In this document: positions 48,601 through 60,600 of the stretch, one piece after another
How positions within the stretch are numbered: the stretch's first letter is position 1
Layout of the letters: every line of letters begins with the position of its first letter
Source of the DNA: Campylorhamphus procurvoides
Lineage: Eukaryota; Chordata; Aves; Passeriformes; Dendrocolaptidae
Assembly (NCBI GenBank): GCA_013396655.1
Contig: WBMV01000084.1
Location: 1,241,809 to 1,305,808, forward strand
Length of the DNA stretch: 64,000 bases
Direction: 5' to 3'
Translations under genes and position numbers: made by a program
The notes under the pieces: generated by a model
The model's database searches: none
Told to the model about the DNA's origin: nothing
The model's input: the letters and a program-made list of their open reading frames with translations, nothing else

Positions 48601-49438
48601 ACAGCAATCCCAGACAGCCCTAAGAGAGGTCGTTCTGCTTCAGGCTTGCAGAGGCCTTTGAATGTCCTTTTGGCATGGGGTTGCCATCTCTGTGGATGTG
48701 AGGGTGGTCTCCTGTGCCTGTGTGGGCAGCTGTCCCACTGGTGTCCATGCAGTGGGACAGGTCCCTCAGCTGCCCGCTGGTGCGGCAAGTTTGCTTCGCA
48801 GGTAGAGGAGAAACATGAACATGCTTTTCCTTTTATCTTCAGTGTTCCTTTTAAATCTGTTTTCATTCTCACAGCTGTTCTGAGAAGTGTCGTGGCAGCA
48901 ATTCTTCCACTCCTTTGCCTGACTCTACAAGTGTGATGCTGCTGCTCACTGACAGGGTGCAGCGTGTACATCTCACTTTGGGTGCAGCCCAAAGTATTGC
49001 TGTCAACATGAGCATGATCAGCACTAGGCCCCTGTGGAGTGCTGTAGTGCACTCTCCCATCTGGCTTAAAAAGAAAGGAAAGGAAAAGAAAAAACCCAAA
49101 TCTCTTAAGTCTAGTCAAGGGGGCCACACATGTTTTAATGACAGATACTTTTTAAAGCTTGTTTGCATTTGAGTGATAATGTACTTTAGCGTAGTAAGGG
49201 AAATGAGAAACTTCACACATGGCATCTGGAAATCCTTGTGGCTCACTCCTCTCCTTGACAGCAATAATGTGGCTGTAAATTTCCCCCAACAGAAAACATA
49301 TAGCCGTACCAGAAACCACCTTTCATTTTCTTTTAAATGAATGTCTTGTTTTTAATCTCAGCTTTTTAATAGTTTCATATAAACATTTGTGAGCCTCTGA
49401 GGTAAGTAAGTGTGGTTTTACTTCTTTTTCTTATGTCA
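45667..49438. other. Intron stretch without recognised transposons
   Basis: The part at about 46360-46760 is AT-rich with no repeat wording. A T run lies at about 47140-47148. At 47181 an AG is followed directly by GTAAGA (possible recursive splice site). The minus strand is open at 47531-47815 for 94 codons without a known domain. A GC-richer part lies at 48540-49060. Confidence 0.5.
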
Positions 49439-49535
49439 TTGAATCATGGAATCATTTAGGTTGGAAAAGATCCTTAAGATCATGGAATCCAACTGTTAAC
49501 CTAACACTACCAAGTCCACCAGTCCTTGTGGAAAA
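49439..49535 (-). mobile_element. CR1 LINE, truncated 3' end, minus strand
   Basis: On the + strand GAATCATGGAATCATTTAGG, TTGGAAAAGATCCTTAAGATC and GGAATCCAACTGTTAACCTAA are the reverse complement of a CR1 3' end of the 'ggttggactnnatgatcttaaaggtcttttccaacct' type. About 95 bases remain. Confidence 0.9.
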
Positions 49536-50488
49536 TCAGACTATGGCTCAATTTAGTGTCAGGAAGGGTGAGTACTGATATATTCATATGCATCTCACAA
49601 AAGATGAAAGGGATGTCGCTCTTGAAAGCACTTTTGATAAGTCTCTGCAGCACTAATTTAATCTCTTTGTGCATATGTTATAGCTAAGCCTGATGTCAGA
49701 CGGAGTTTCTTTGGCTGACTCAATGACCATTTCTTTGTCTTTTAATAGCAAAAACCTAGTGTGTGCCTAAATGTTGATTCTGGTGGGATTGCCAGCTTCA
49801 GGATGGGTTTGCCAGCTGCCTCGGTGAAAATGCCTTTACGACCAAAACTTAGAAAAATGAAAATATAGTAGAGTGCTTCGAGGTTTGTAAAACTAAGGAA
49901 TTTGGTGCCAGGTGGATTTGGCAGAAGTTGAGGAACAGTGTAGTAGTCTGTGCACTGCCTGTGTTTTAGCAATGCACCGAATCGCTGTTTCTGTGCTTGC
50001 ACAGGCAGAAACCTGTGAATTAGGAAGGGGGATGCTGAGCATGCTGCCACTGCTCTGAAATGCCCTTTTTCCAAGGCATGCATCTGAATTCATGCCAGTG
50101 TCAGAATGTGAAACCAGCTATAGAGTATGTAACACTTTAACCCCCCTTTTCCTTTGTCAGTCTCAGCTACACACCGGTGAAGCTCAGGACCACTTCCTCT
50201 CTCAAAACTGATATGTCACGCTCCATGTGTCAAGGTGCATCCAGCCAGCCACTGGCCAAGTCAGAAGATGCGGGGGTCTTGCTCAGAACTTTGCCCACTA
50301 GGCAATAACCCCTGTAAACCAGCCTTCCTGGGATGTGTGACAGCCTGTGTGTTCAGCTGGGTACAGTCTGTACTCTATGGGGCACACAGAAGGGCAGTGA
50401 TCTTTAAAGATGAACCAGTATGGGATGGAGGGTTGTCCTGGGAACAACCAGGGAAGAGGAAGGATTGCTCTTACTTGTTCTTACTGTT
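49536..50488. other. Intron stretch without recognised elements
   Basis: Mixed composition and short chance frames. Nothing recognised. Confidence 0.5.
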
Positions 50489-50560
50489 TAAGAAGGGCAG
50501 GAGGAAAAGAAGGAGGGAGGAAAAGAGTGAGAGAGCTCATTGAAAGAGGGGAGAGAAAAG
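50489..50560. repeat. Purine-rich tract
   Basis: Almost pure A/G on the + strand (AAGAAGGGCAGGAGGAAAAG, GGAGGGAGGAAAAGAG, AGAGGGGAGAGAAAAG), interrupted by a short CTCATT. Low-complexity sequence. Confidence 0.75.
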
Positions 50561-50876
50561 TGCATAAAGTGCCAATGATTAAAAGAAAAAGGAAATAATT
50601 TTGGGCACCATAGATTACTGATTACAATATCAGCAGGTTAGACACGACAGAGGATAAAGTCACATGAGTAAACTCAGAGCTTGGAAGGGACAGAAATCTC
50701 TAAGGCACGTTGACTGCAATTCCAGATACGTGTGTATTTAAGCATTCCTCCTTTGCTGCATGAGTCTGCTGTGCTCACAGCTCCTGCCCATGCACCCCTC
50801 ATGGGTCTGGTGCTGGTGTTAGCTGTGGGGGACATCCTGTGTCCCCACATCCTTGTCCTGATGGCAGCCCTCAGCC

Positions 50877-51008
50877 CCTGGAAGCTTCAAAAGGCACATG
50901 AATGTGGCACTTGGAGACATGGTTTAGTGGTGAACATGGTGGTGCTGGGTTGATGGTGGGACTCAATGATCTTAGAGGTCTTTTCCAACCTTAGTGAATC
51001 TATCATTT
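50877..51008 (+). mobile_element. CR1 LINE, truncated 3' end
   Basis: CTTCAAAAGGCACATGAATG, GGCACTTGGAGACATGGTTT, AGTGGTGAACATGGTGGTGC, ATGATCTTAGAGGTCTTTTC and CCAACCTTAGTGAATCTAT follow the CR1 3'-end order. It is 5'-truncated and non-coding. The terminal octamers are degraded (AATCTATCATTT). Confidence 0.92.
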
Positions 51009-54000
51009 TACATTGGAACTGAGTAGCCAAGTCCTTCTGCTCCTTGTGAAGTGTCTGTTGTTGGTGTCAGGACTAGAAGCTGCTCCATATGATAACCATG
51101 GCATGGATGTGGGTGGAGGGGAGGCATCTTTCATGAATCTTTATCAGTAGAATATTTAGAGAACTAACCTTCCTACAGACCGTGTGAAGGAAGCACAGGC
51201 ACTCAACAGAGCTGCAGCTGGAAGCCCAGTCTCCTCTCCCAGTCCCACGTCAGGCACGAAACAACCTGAGTGTGAAGTTTCTCTCCTACTGCATCAGGTC
51301 TAAAGAAAGTGGGATTAAGAATTATGCGTGAAACCCTGTTTGCACTCCATTACTCATATATCCAAAACAAACAAAGAAAAGGTTTCCAAATGTACACTTT
51401 TTGGATAAATGTTATGTAAAGTAAAGCCGTGAGCTGGGAAGCAAAAGAAAGTAGTGATTTACTACAGAAACAAATAAGTGGTAAAAAGATTATAAATAAC
51501 TGTAATTTTCTTTTGGTTCTCTGGCTTGTCCTACCCTTTAAATTATTTTTCTTTAAAGAGCCCTCCCATCATCCAAAGCAACCAATTTAACTAAAATAAT
51601 TTATAACAAAGATTGCAAATGTTAGGGCTCTAATACATTTGGCAGATGCACGAGGCAAAATTTTCTTATGATTCTCCAAGATAATCCTGCAGATTTTGAA
51701 AGGCACAAATGGGTGTTTTCAGTGATAATGAAATCAGCAGCATGGTATTTCTTGGGATGTACTGTAGGATGCTGGAGGCCATGAAGCTGGGGCAGAGGGG
51801 CAGGGAGAGCCAGGCAGGCATTTTTCACTCTGACAAATGAGTAGGTTATGAGGAACACTTCCAAATTTAAGCAAAATACATTAGGGTGCAGTAGAATTTG
51901 ATTACTCAGCTCTTCATTGCTGTGTCTTTTAGCTGAGCTTCAAAATCAGAAGCAGTGCATTCTGTTCTTTAGCAGAAAGGATGTTCTCATACCTGAGTTC
52001 ATGATGATGTGAAGGTTTCTCTATCTCCCCTTGGACTGGTGTCTTGGGGATCCTTCAGAAGGGCAGTGATACTGTTTTCCTCCACTTTAGCTCAAACATC
52101 AGAGACCCAGACAAGATCTGCAGGGAGGCAGGGATGGGCAGCTGATCTGGACAGGTTTGTATCACAACTGGAAATAAGGACAGGTCTTTCTTTAGGCTGA
52201 AAAAAAGAGTTAAAGGAGTCTCAATTTTAAACATTTTGAGATTGAATTTGCAAGAAATCACTTACCCTGTAGATCAAATATGTTGTGGGCCTCTCTTGTG
52301 GATTTGTAATTGGAGCAAAATATTTATTGTACTGTAGCTAGAATGACATTGTTAGCTGTAAAATCTCTACAAAATGTTACTTTGTGCTTGTGAAATAATT
52401 TGGAAACCAAGGTTAGTGTTGGATGTATCCCAAACTCTTTCATATGCTGGTCAAACGTTTCTTTTCCTGGCCCATCTGGTGTCAGAAGCTGTCATCTAGC
52501 ACAAACCTAGTCCAAATACCCTGGACATAATGCAGATTTAAATACCTCTTTGCACCTGCTGTGAAAATAAAACATCATAACTGCACAGGACACAGACACC
52601 AAATAATTCATAAGCTAAACAAACAGCTTTTTGCAAACAGTTGCATGAGATGCCAGTGCAGGGTCTGCAGAGCTGAAAATGAAGGCAGCTCAGCAGGTTC
52701 TCCCCCTGCCTGTGGATGCACACCCTCTTCCTCGGGAGCTGTCTGGTGGGACCCCATCCCTGGCTGCAGGCTCTGGCACTGACCTGTTTTAGACAACCTC
52801 TAGATCTGGCCAGAACCCCCATCTCTGAGCAAGAGAAGTGACCTGCTCGCTTAAAATCTCATTACAGTAAATGCTGAGTTGAGAAATCGTGTCACAGCTT
52901 TTCCTGTTGGTAATGTCATCAGTGGAAGAAATTTACCTCCTTAATGGCTCAGCTTTGCCTTCTGTTAGTGCTGCTACAGGGCATGGTGCAATATTTCACT
53001 GGTCTGACTGGTAGTTCACTGGTTCAAGAGCGTATTTGGCAGGACACAGACGTGTGTTTTAAGAGGTGCTGCATTTTCAGGATGTGTGAGCCTTGCAAAG
53101 AGCAGGGCCTCCACTGCTCCTACAACTCTTGTGTGACAGACAGGCAAATCCTGGTGGCTCTCAGCAGTACTGAGGGCAATCGGTCCATGGATGTTTCTGG
53201 AGTCTGTACATCTGTTTGCCTGCTTGTGTGCACTAAGTTGTTCATACAGATTTCTTTCAAAGATGTATTGTATAAACAATATAATGCTATTTTGTTAGGG
53301 GAGTCTTTCATTACATTACTGGGTGCAGCCATCTCCGAGTCTTTTAAGTGCCATCAGTGTGTGCAATATGAATGTAGTCAAAAGAAACATGCACTGATTC
53401 AAGCATCTGCCTTTTACAGTTCTTGAGTCACAGGCTTGTACTCAGAACCTCAGTGAAGCATCAATACACAATTTAATGTAATTTTTTGGTCTTTTTGATC
53501 ATTTCTCTCTGAACTCAAACCACTTTTTTTGGGCTATATGCAGCTTAGAAACGTGTAAGCATTAAGGTATACATACAGTTTACAGTGGTTAGAACATTGT
53601 AGTTGTGTAATGCTTTAATAATAAACATGGGGAGAAAAGGATACTGTTGTCATAGTTAAAGTATATTTCTTAAAGAATAAACAACAGAAAGCCAACCAGC
53701 ATCCAGAATTTCTTCTCTGCAAATAAGCGTTACTTAAACAATCGTAATTCCTTTAAAAATGAACTTCATTTTGCCTAAGAGAACAAACAGAACTAAAGCC
53801 ACCTACTGAGAAATTCTATTTTGCTAATTTTTATCTATTCTAATGCAAATAGTGGTTTTAATCCCCTTAACTCATCCATCATGCATGACAGGTCAGCCAG
53901 CCCATTGTCTGTGTGTTTGAAGGATTCCTGTCCAAATCAGACTTTCTGTCAGGAGCGTTGGGCAAGAGTCTGCTCCTCTCTGAACTGCTCATGTCGCTGA

Positions 54001-57000
54001 AAAACTGCAGCTACCTTGGAAAACAACACAGCAATTCCATATACACGTGGAACTCAGGCAGGGACTTCGCAGATAGGTTACCAAGAGTTCCTATCATAGC
54101 AGGGATAAAAAACCAGAATGTCAGATTAAGGACATCTAGGTTTTTGTATAATCTGCTAAACATCTGTAGCTGATCCAGGGAGATGGCAAAGGTCAAGTTT
54201 GGGGATTTTTTTTTTCCCTCCTGTGGGGATTTCTTTGTGTATTCTGAAGCCTAAAAATTGCTGTTTGTTTTGAAATGCTTTTTTGGTTGCAGGAAAATAC
54301 AATTTATAGTAAGTAGAAAATAATTACTAGGGGCAAAAAAAAATTTCCATTATTTTTGTAACATTTAAATTTTAATTAAATGGAGCTTAGACTAAATTGT
54401 AAATCCTTCTTTTGTTGAGACAACGAACACTGACAAAATATTAATTAATGAATATTCAGAGAGCTCTCTGGATCACTCCTCTCTTTTTGAAATATGTTCT
54501 GTCTGTGTTTTTAAAAACTCAGAAGAAGAAAATTAATAAACATTGGTTATGTGGAATATTTCCCAGTATGAAGACCTGCCAAACAGAATCCAATGCATTG
54601 CATTAATGTCGATGAAGACTTTTGAACCAGATGTGTCTGTGGGTCTTTTTCGTTGTTTTCTCTAAAACTGAAGCTGGGATAAAACCCAAAAGGTTAAGAC
54701 TTGACATGAGGAGAATATCTTTCTGTGCTACTATTAGGTCATTTCCCTTTTACTGTGTAAATTAAATTGTGGTCTTGCTTCAATCTGGGATCATTTTATT
54801 GTTGTTGGTTTTAATACAATACACAAAAAGTTCTTTTCTCTGGAAGTATCATTATGATATAACTTCAATGAGTCATTGTAATTGTTCACTCATTAGCATC
54901 CCAAGGGATTATTTCGGGGGGTTTTTTGTTTCTGGAATCTTTTCTTTTCCCTCTCCTCTTGGGCAACCCAGTTATGGTATGCTTTGCAAGCAGTTAATTT
55001 GTGTATAATAATATTTAAGTGGCTTATTGTAATTTTGTGTGTGTGTGTGCATACACTGGGGCAGCCCTTCGAGCCCATTTCAGGAGCCCTGCTGTCTTTG
55101 TCTCCTCACGGTCCTGCCCTTGCACGGCCACTCCTGTGCATGGTCCCTTGGCTCCCAAAGGACTCGGTGCAGAACAAGCTCCAACAGGTCTAAGGCCATG
55201 GGTGAATTTTTGGGCCCCCACCCGGTGCCCTGGGGACTGTGGGACCTGCCTTTGTGTCCCTGGCTGTGGGTGAGCTGGGTGGCCCCGGCCACCTGACAAG
55301 TGTCCCTGCAGACGGATGGAGATCCGACGCTTGACGCTGGTTTGAGGCTGGTTATTTTCCCTACAAGGCAAGTGAAATCTGCTGCCTTATATTCCCTTTG
55401 TTAAAGGCTGCCTCAACTGAGTGGTCCCACAGATTGGCAGGTTTGGGCTAAGAAGTAATAAATTCCTTAGATAGGGTGTCCCCTCTTCACTTGAAGCATT
55501 ACACGTTGCTGGTGCTTGAAGAGGGGGGAAAACAAAAAGGAAAAAAAAAAGGGAAGGGGGATCAGGAGAGTGTTTGCACTGGCTCACTTGGCAATTAAAA
55601 ATACATAAGTGAAAGAATTGCCATGAACTTGCCTGAAGGGCCATAATAAATAACATCCTGCATAACTGCTACATAAAGTGCGTTCTCTGGTTTTGAGTGA
55701 AATGACTGTGTTTGTTTTTAGGGCTGCTGGTTGTTTTGGGTTTTTTTCCAGAATCGTAACAGTTGGAATACAAATAGGCTTATGTTTCTGTAATTGCGGT
55801 AAACATATTTTAAAAAATCGCTGTTTGATCAACTGTAGATATTACCAGTTCAGAGGTTAAATGCTGTTGTTGAAGTCACTCAGGGAAATCCAGCAGGAGT
55901 GTAAATATGGCAGAAAAAGCTAAACAATATGGCAAAGGAATATTTGCTGACTTAAGAGTGCAGGATCAACACCAATATTTTTCCAGTGATGCTAAACCTC
56001 TTGTAACTGCTAAATTGGATTTGTAGTTGAATGAAGTATCAGCTGCTGTTGGACAAGCCCATAAAGGCTGGACGGCTGGCCTTTTGTAGGCAGGGCTTAA
56101 AGGACGATTGATATGTTTTAGCACTTTTGGGATTATTGTGATTAGGAGGAAGCCATTCTGAATGATAGAGAAAAGGATGTAAAAAACACAGTCCACAGCT
56201 GGTAAGCAGCATGTGTTTGCTATAAGGAGAGGTCATGACTAGCTGATCCTGCTGGTTCGGGCATTGATTGACAGTCAAGAAAACTTGATATTATGAAGCA
56301 GACCCTTCTTTTTTCTCTCTTTTTTTTTTCTTTTATAGAAATGATGCTTCCGTTGTGTTAAGTCAAAGTATTACAAAATCTGGAACGCTCACTGGTCGCA
56401 ACCTGAATGTTCAGAGACACAGCTGCAAATTTGGAGTTGTTAAAAATATCATCTAGAAATTAGTATTCAACCCGTATCTGTGAGAACAGTAAACAGGAGT
56501 TACAGAATTAGCTCTGGTGTCTCTGTGTTTGCCTTTTTCGTATGTGTTAGTCTTAAATAAAACCCTGTTTGCCATCTAGTAGAAAATTTATGCTAAGTAT
56601 GAGGAAATTTCAAGTCTGCTGAACTTGTTGACTGTTATACGCCTGGTATATCGAAGATATTTAGCCAGGAATAATATGTGTAAAAATCATTTTACTAGCC
56701 AGAAAACAGTTTTATCATTTTATTTCTATTAACCACCTGCCTCAGAAGACATGTAGGTTATTTCATCTTATCTCTGCTAACCACTTGGAAATGCAATGCT
56801 TCTTTTTCCCCTCTTTTTGTTTTCCTTTTTCTTTTTTTTTCTGTGAGCAGCCATCCGAAAGCTCGCAAATGCACATTTAAATAGTTGTATCTCTGACTCT
56901 TTTTAGTGGGGCTGTACCTCTTTCAAAATTTGAGTTTAGCATACCACACAGGAAAGAACACAAGCTTGCCAACTCCCGCTGAGCGTTTTTTCAAGCCTGT

Positions 57001-57259
57001 GAAAAGAATGAATTATTCAGCAGTAAGCATGCTTACAGCTGGCCATTTGGGAGCTTTGATGTGCGAATCAGGCGGTTGCATGAATGCCCTTATTGTCATG
57101 TTATGTGTACACAGTGTGTGAATTATTGAAAATAGTGAGGCCTGAGCCTCATCTGGTAGAGATTACAGTGCAGGCATGCTGGGTGAAGGTCTGTAATTGA
57201 AAATCCCCAGATGCTGTTTATTTGGCCTCTGTCACGTGGCCCTTCTGCAGAAAGCTTGG
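51009..57259. other. Intron stretch without recognised transposons
   Basis: AT-rich with GC-richer patches (for example 55040-55330). Low-complexity tracts include (TG)n at about 55036-55049 and an A/G tract at about 55523-55560. The long AT-rich, CpG-poor parts at about 53450-53900 and 54300-54560 (TTAATTAA-type motifs) look like candidates for conserved non-coding sequence but cannot be judged without alignment. Confidence 0.5.
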
Positions 57260-57620
57260 CTGAACAAAATGCTGCCCGCCTGGGAAGCGGCGCCCAGCCC
57301 CCTCCCAGCCCACTGTGCCCACGACTTAAACACCTGCCCATAATATTTTTAAAAGCTTAAATTAGATTTGCCTATAACGTTTAAATAGAGGATGCCTTAC
57401 TTAGAGCTTTAAACTGCTTAGCCAGTTGTTGACTTGCAGAGCTCTTTTATCTACAAGAGGCTTTTTGTTAGCCAATTTAGCTATAAGGTGTCTTCAGAAA
57501 GCGGCGCCGCCGAATTTTAGGCGAGATCTCCCAAAGCCGGATATTCCGCCGGCAAAATGGAACAGAAAAGCGCTGGGGCTGAGCACCATGACTTTGTGGA
57601 GACTTTTCCTCCACGGGCCG
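57260..57620. promoter_or_regulatory. CpG-retaining patch, candidate intronic enhancer
   Basis: Two CpG clusters (57276-57294 and 57501-57620) flank an AT-rich core. The second has about 11 CpGs in 120 bases, including the palindrome GCGGCGCCGC and the inverted pair GCCGG...CCGCCGGC. A CACGTG E-box (GTCACGTGGC) lies just upstream, near 57233. No transposon wording is present. CpG retention inside an old intron suggests low germline methylation or selection. A regulatory role is inferred. Confidence 0.4.
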
Positions 57621-60600
57621 TAAGCTCCACCACCCAAGGGCCCTGTGCCCGTCTGCTGATGAGGAAAATGTTCAAACCAGCACATCCCTGCTGACAATGT
57701 CCATGTGTGGACCCCCACAGCCTGGGGTGGGATGTGGGTCCAGCCCGTGCTCGGCAGCCAGACAAAGATCTAGGTGCTGCTTACAGGGACTGTCCCATGA
57801 GAGCACCCACAGCCTGCTCCCTCATCCAGCAAAACTCCTGCCAGCTCTCCAAATTCAGCCCCCAGGCACGTCTGCAGCACTTTGCAGTCACCAGGTCATC
57901 GTGGCAGCTTCAAGCAGGGGTGACCAGAAATGGAGTTTACAAAAAGTTGAAACAGGTTTGCTGCGGTGAAAACATGGCTGTGTGAACAATTTAGAAGATG
58001 AAATGGTTGTGCAGGTCTGCCCCCAGACTTCATGGTCAGGATGTGAAATACCTGTTTGGAGCTACTGTCTTGTAGAATTTGGAGAAATTCATAGCACACC
58101 CTTACCTGAAAAGAATAGGCTTTACCTCTTCCGTTGCTTGAATTATTTTGCTGAGCATGAAGACTTTTCAAAATTAGCTGTTCGTTTTCAAGTTGCTAAC
58201 CGGCTTTATTTCCCACACTTGCCTATTTTTATCACATTCGGATGGTGCCTATTACTGGGAGCTGGGAGGGCGGAGGTTTAATTTGTGTCATTAATGTTCT
58301 AAATTAAGACGCCCGCCCGCCATGCGGCTGTGCAGGGATATGATGCAGCGGCTTCGCTGCCCTGTTGCCGGCGGGACTGGGCTTGAGCAGGGATGCCTGT
58401 GACCAGGAGCCAGGAAAAGGGACATGGTGTGCCTGGGGACGTGTCCACAGCCCATGTGGGTCCTGGTAGAGCTGCTTGTGGTAGTCTGGTGCCTCCCGTG
58501 CAGAGGTGGTGGTGCCATTTTTGTCCCATGGAGGAGTTGCTGGTTACACCTTCCCTAGTCAGGGATTGATGTTCACCTTTGGGGGCCTTGCTTGTGCTGG
58601 ATAAGTAGGGACAAATGCACCCTTAGCACCAAGGGTGGACCCAGGAGCCTCCTATGGGGGCTGATGCTTGGCTGCTTTAGGCTGTTCTTGGAAATAAGGT
58701 TGGTGGGGGAGGCTCCCTGTACAAGGGCCCTCTGTTAGAGCAACAACTGCCTCCCCCGAGGAGAGGCGGGTGGGAGCCTCCCCACTTTGCAGCTGCTTCT
58801 ACTTATTTTGAACGAGAAGAGCAGAAATGTCAACCTGCCATGCTGCCTGAGAGGTGTCCAGGAGCACAGCATGCTCCCCTGTTCAGGGTGACGGCACTCA
58901 GGGATGGGGCAGTAGTTTGGGAAGGCACAGGGAGCCTGTGTCCCACTGCTTGGCAGGAGCAGGGCTGCCCTGGGGACTCTGCTGTTCCCCAGGAACGGCC
59001 CACAGTGAGGACTGGCTCTCCATAAAGCAGGATTTTAGCAGCTGCATTGTTTTCTAGCTGAACTCCCCTTATCCTCCATGTGGTGATTAAAAAAGATGTT
59101 CTGTTGTGTAAAATGCCTCTTAGCATCATCAGTCCAGGGAGAACTACAGTTTGCAACTGCACTGAGAATACAGAAGGACATGACAGGTAAAGTCTGAATT
59201 AAAAAGGGAAAAAGCAAACCCAAGGAAGCAGCTTTGTAAAATATTTGTTGTGGTCCTCTCCTGATCTTTTCAAGATCCTTGGCAAAGATTCCTGGGCTGT
59301 GAAGGTGTTTTATCTGACCAGGCACCTCCCCATGCATCTCTTTGATACCTGAACCAAAACATTCGAAGTAGCAGACTGTCATAGGGAATGACAAAAAGAA
59401 GGAGCTGAACATTTACAGTTCATAAACCTGACCTCTGCTCTTCTGCCAGGCAGTTTCCCAGATATATATGACAAGGAGAGAGAGGGAGAGTATGTATGGG
59501 AAGTACTTCCACAGCTGAGCTCTTCTTATAGAAAACAGATCTATTCATTAATGACTTATTTATTTATTAATTTTTCACCCTAAGATTTCTAATGGCCAAT
59601 TAAAAAGTTCCTTGAGCTTCCTTTGGTTTCAGACTCTTCTCATTCCCAAGAACAGGAAAAGGTATTTTTAGGATTGTTAAGCCTTTCTTTCTTTAAAATC
59701 CTGTTTGGGCTTTAGTTCATCTGGAGATAAGATCATTTCTGTTAGTATCTGTCAGAGCTGGTAAAGAAGAGCACCAGCACCAGTGTTTGGTAGATAACAT
59801 TAAGGCTGTAAACTTTTAGTTGGGGGCATCTATCTTGTATATGTCAGGCAGTGTTTATGTTTGTATTTATGACTTTTGGTAGTCCAGAAAAGGAGTTACA
59901 TCTTTTCAGATCATTGTGGCTGGGCAGAAGGTATTTAGTGAGCCTCACGAGGCTTCAGTATGTCCTGCTTTGGCTAAACCTAACTCATGTTTCTTTCCTG
60001 TGTTGAGAATATGCCAGTAAGAAAAACGTATGGAAGGCTTTTGCCTTGACCACTTTTTATGGCTGCTTGTAGAGTTCCTCCTCACTGCAAGTTAAGGCAA
60101 ATTGTTGCACCCTGTTGACTCTTCTGGAGGTAGGCTCTGGCTAGCCCTTCACCTCAGGGGAAGTGATCACTTGGCAAACCCATAATCTTGCTAGTCACAC
60201 CCCTGCTGGGTTAGATAGTGGCTAGAGAAGCCCCCCAGCCTTGATTCATGCCAAAGCACTTCATGGTTAGACTGGGACTCCACCAGAGACAGCACTTGAC
60301 TAGTATTTTGAATAATGCAGTGTCTAGACTTTCAGTCCTTGGTAGTTTTTATAAAGCTGCTTTTCCCGTCAAGTGGCTGCCCAGGAACCTGAGCTTTCCT
60401 TTAAAAATAATTTTTTAACTCTCTTGACTGTGAAATCTCAGCTGTGGCCAAGGGCTGCACAGAGCTGCCTTAATGGGCAAGGGGTGGCTGGAGTGACCTG
60501 TGCTGTGCCCATGTATTTGAAACATCTTCAGCACAGACACAGGGACAAGAGATGGCAACGCATCCTTTTCATCACCTTGTGGTGTCATTGACCCTGCAGA

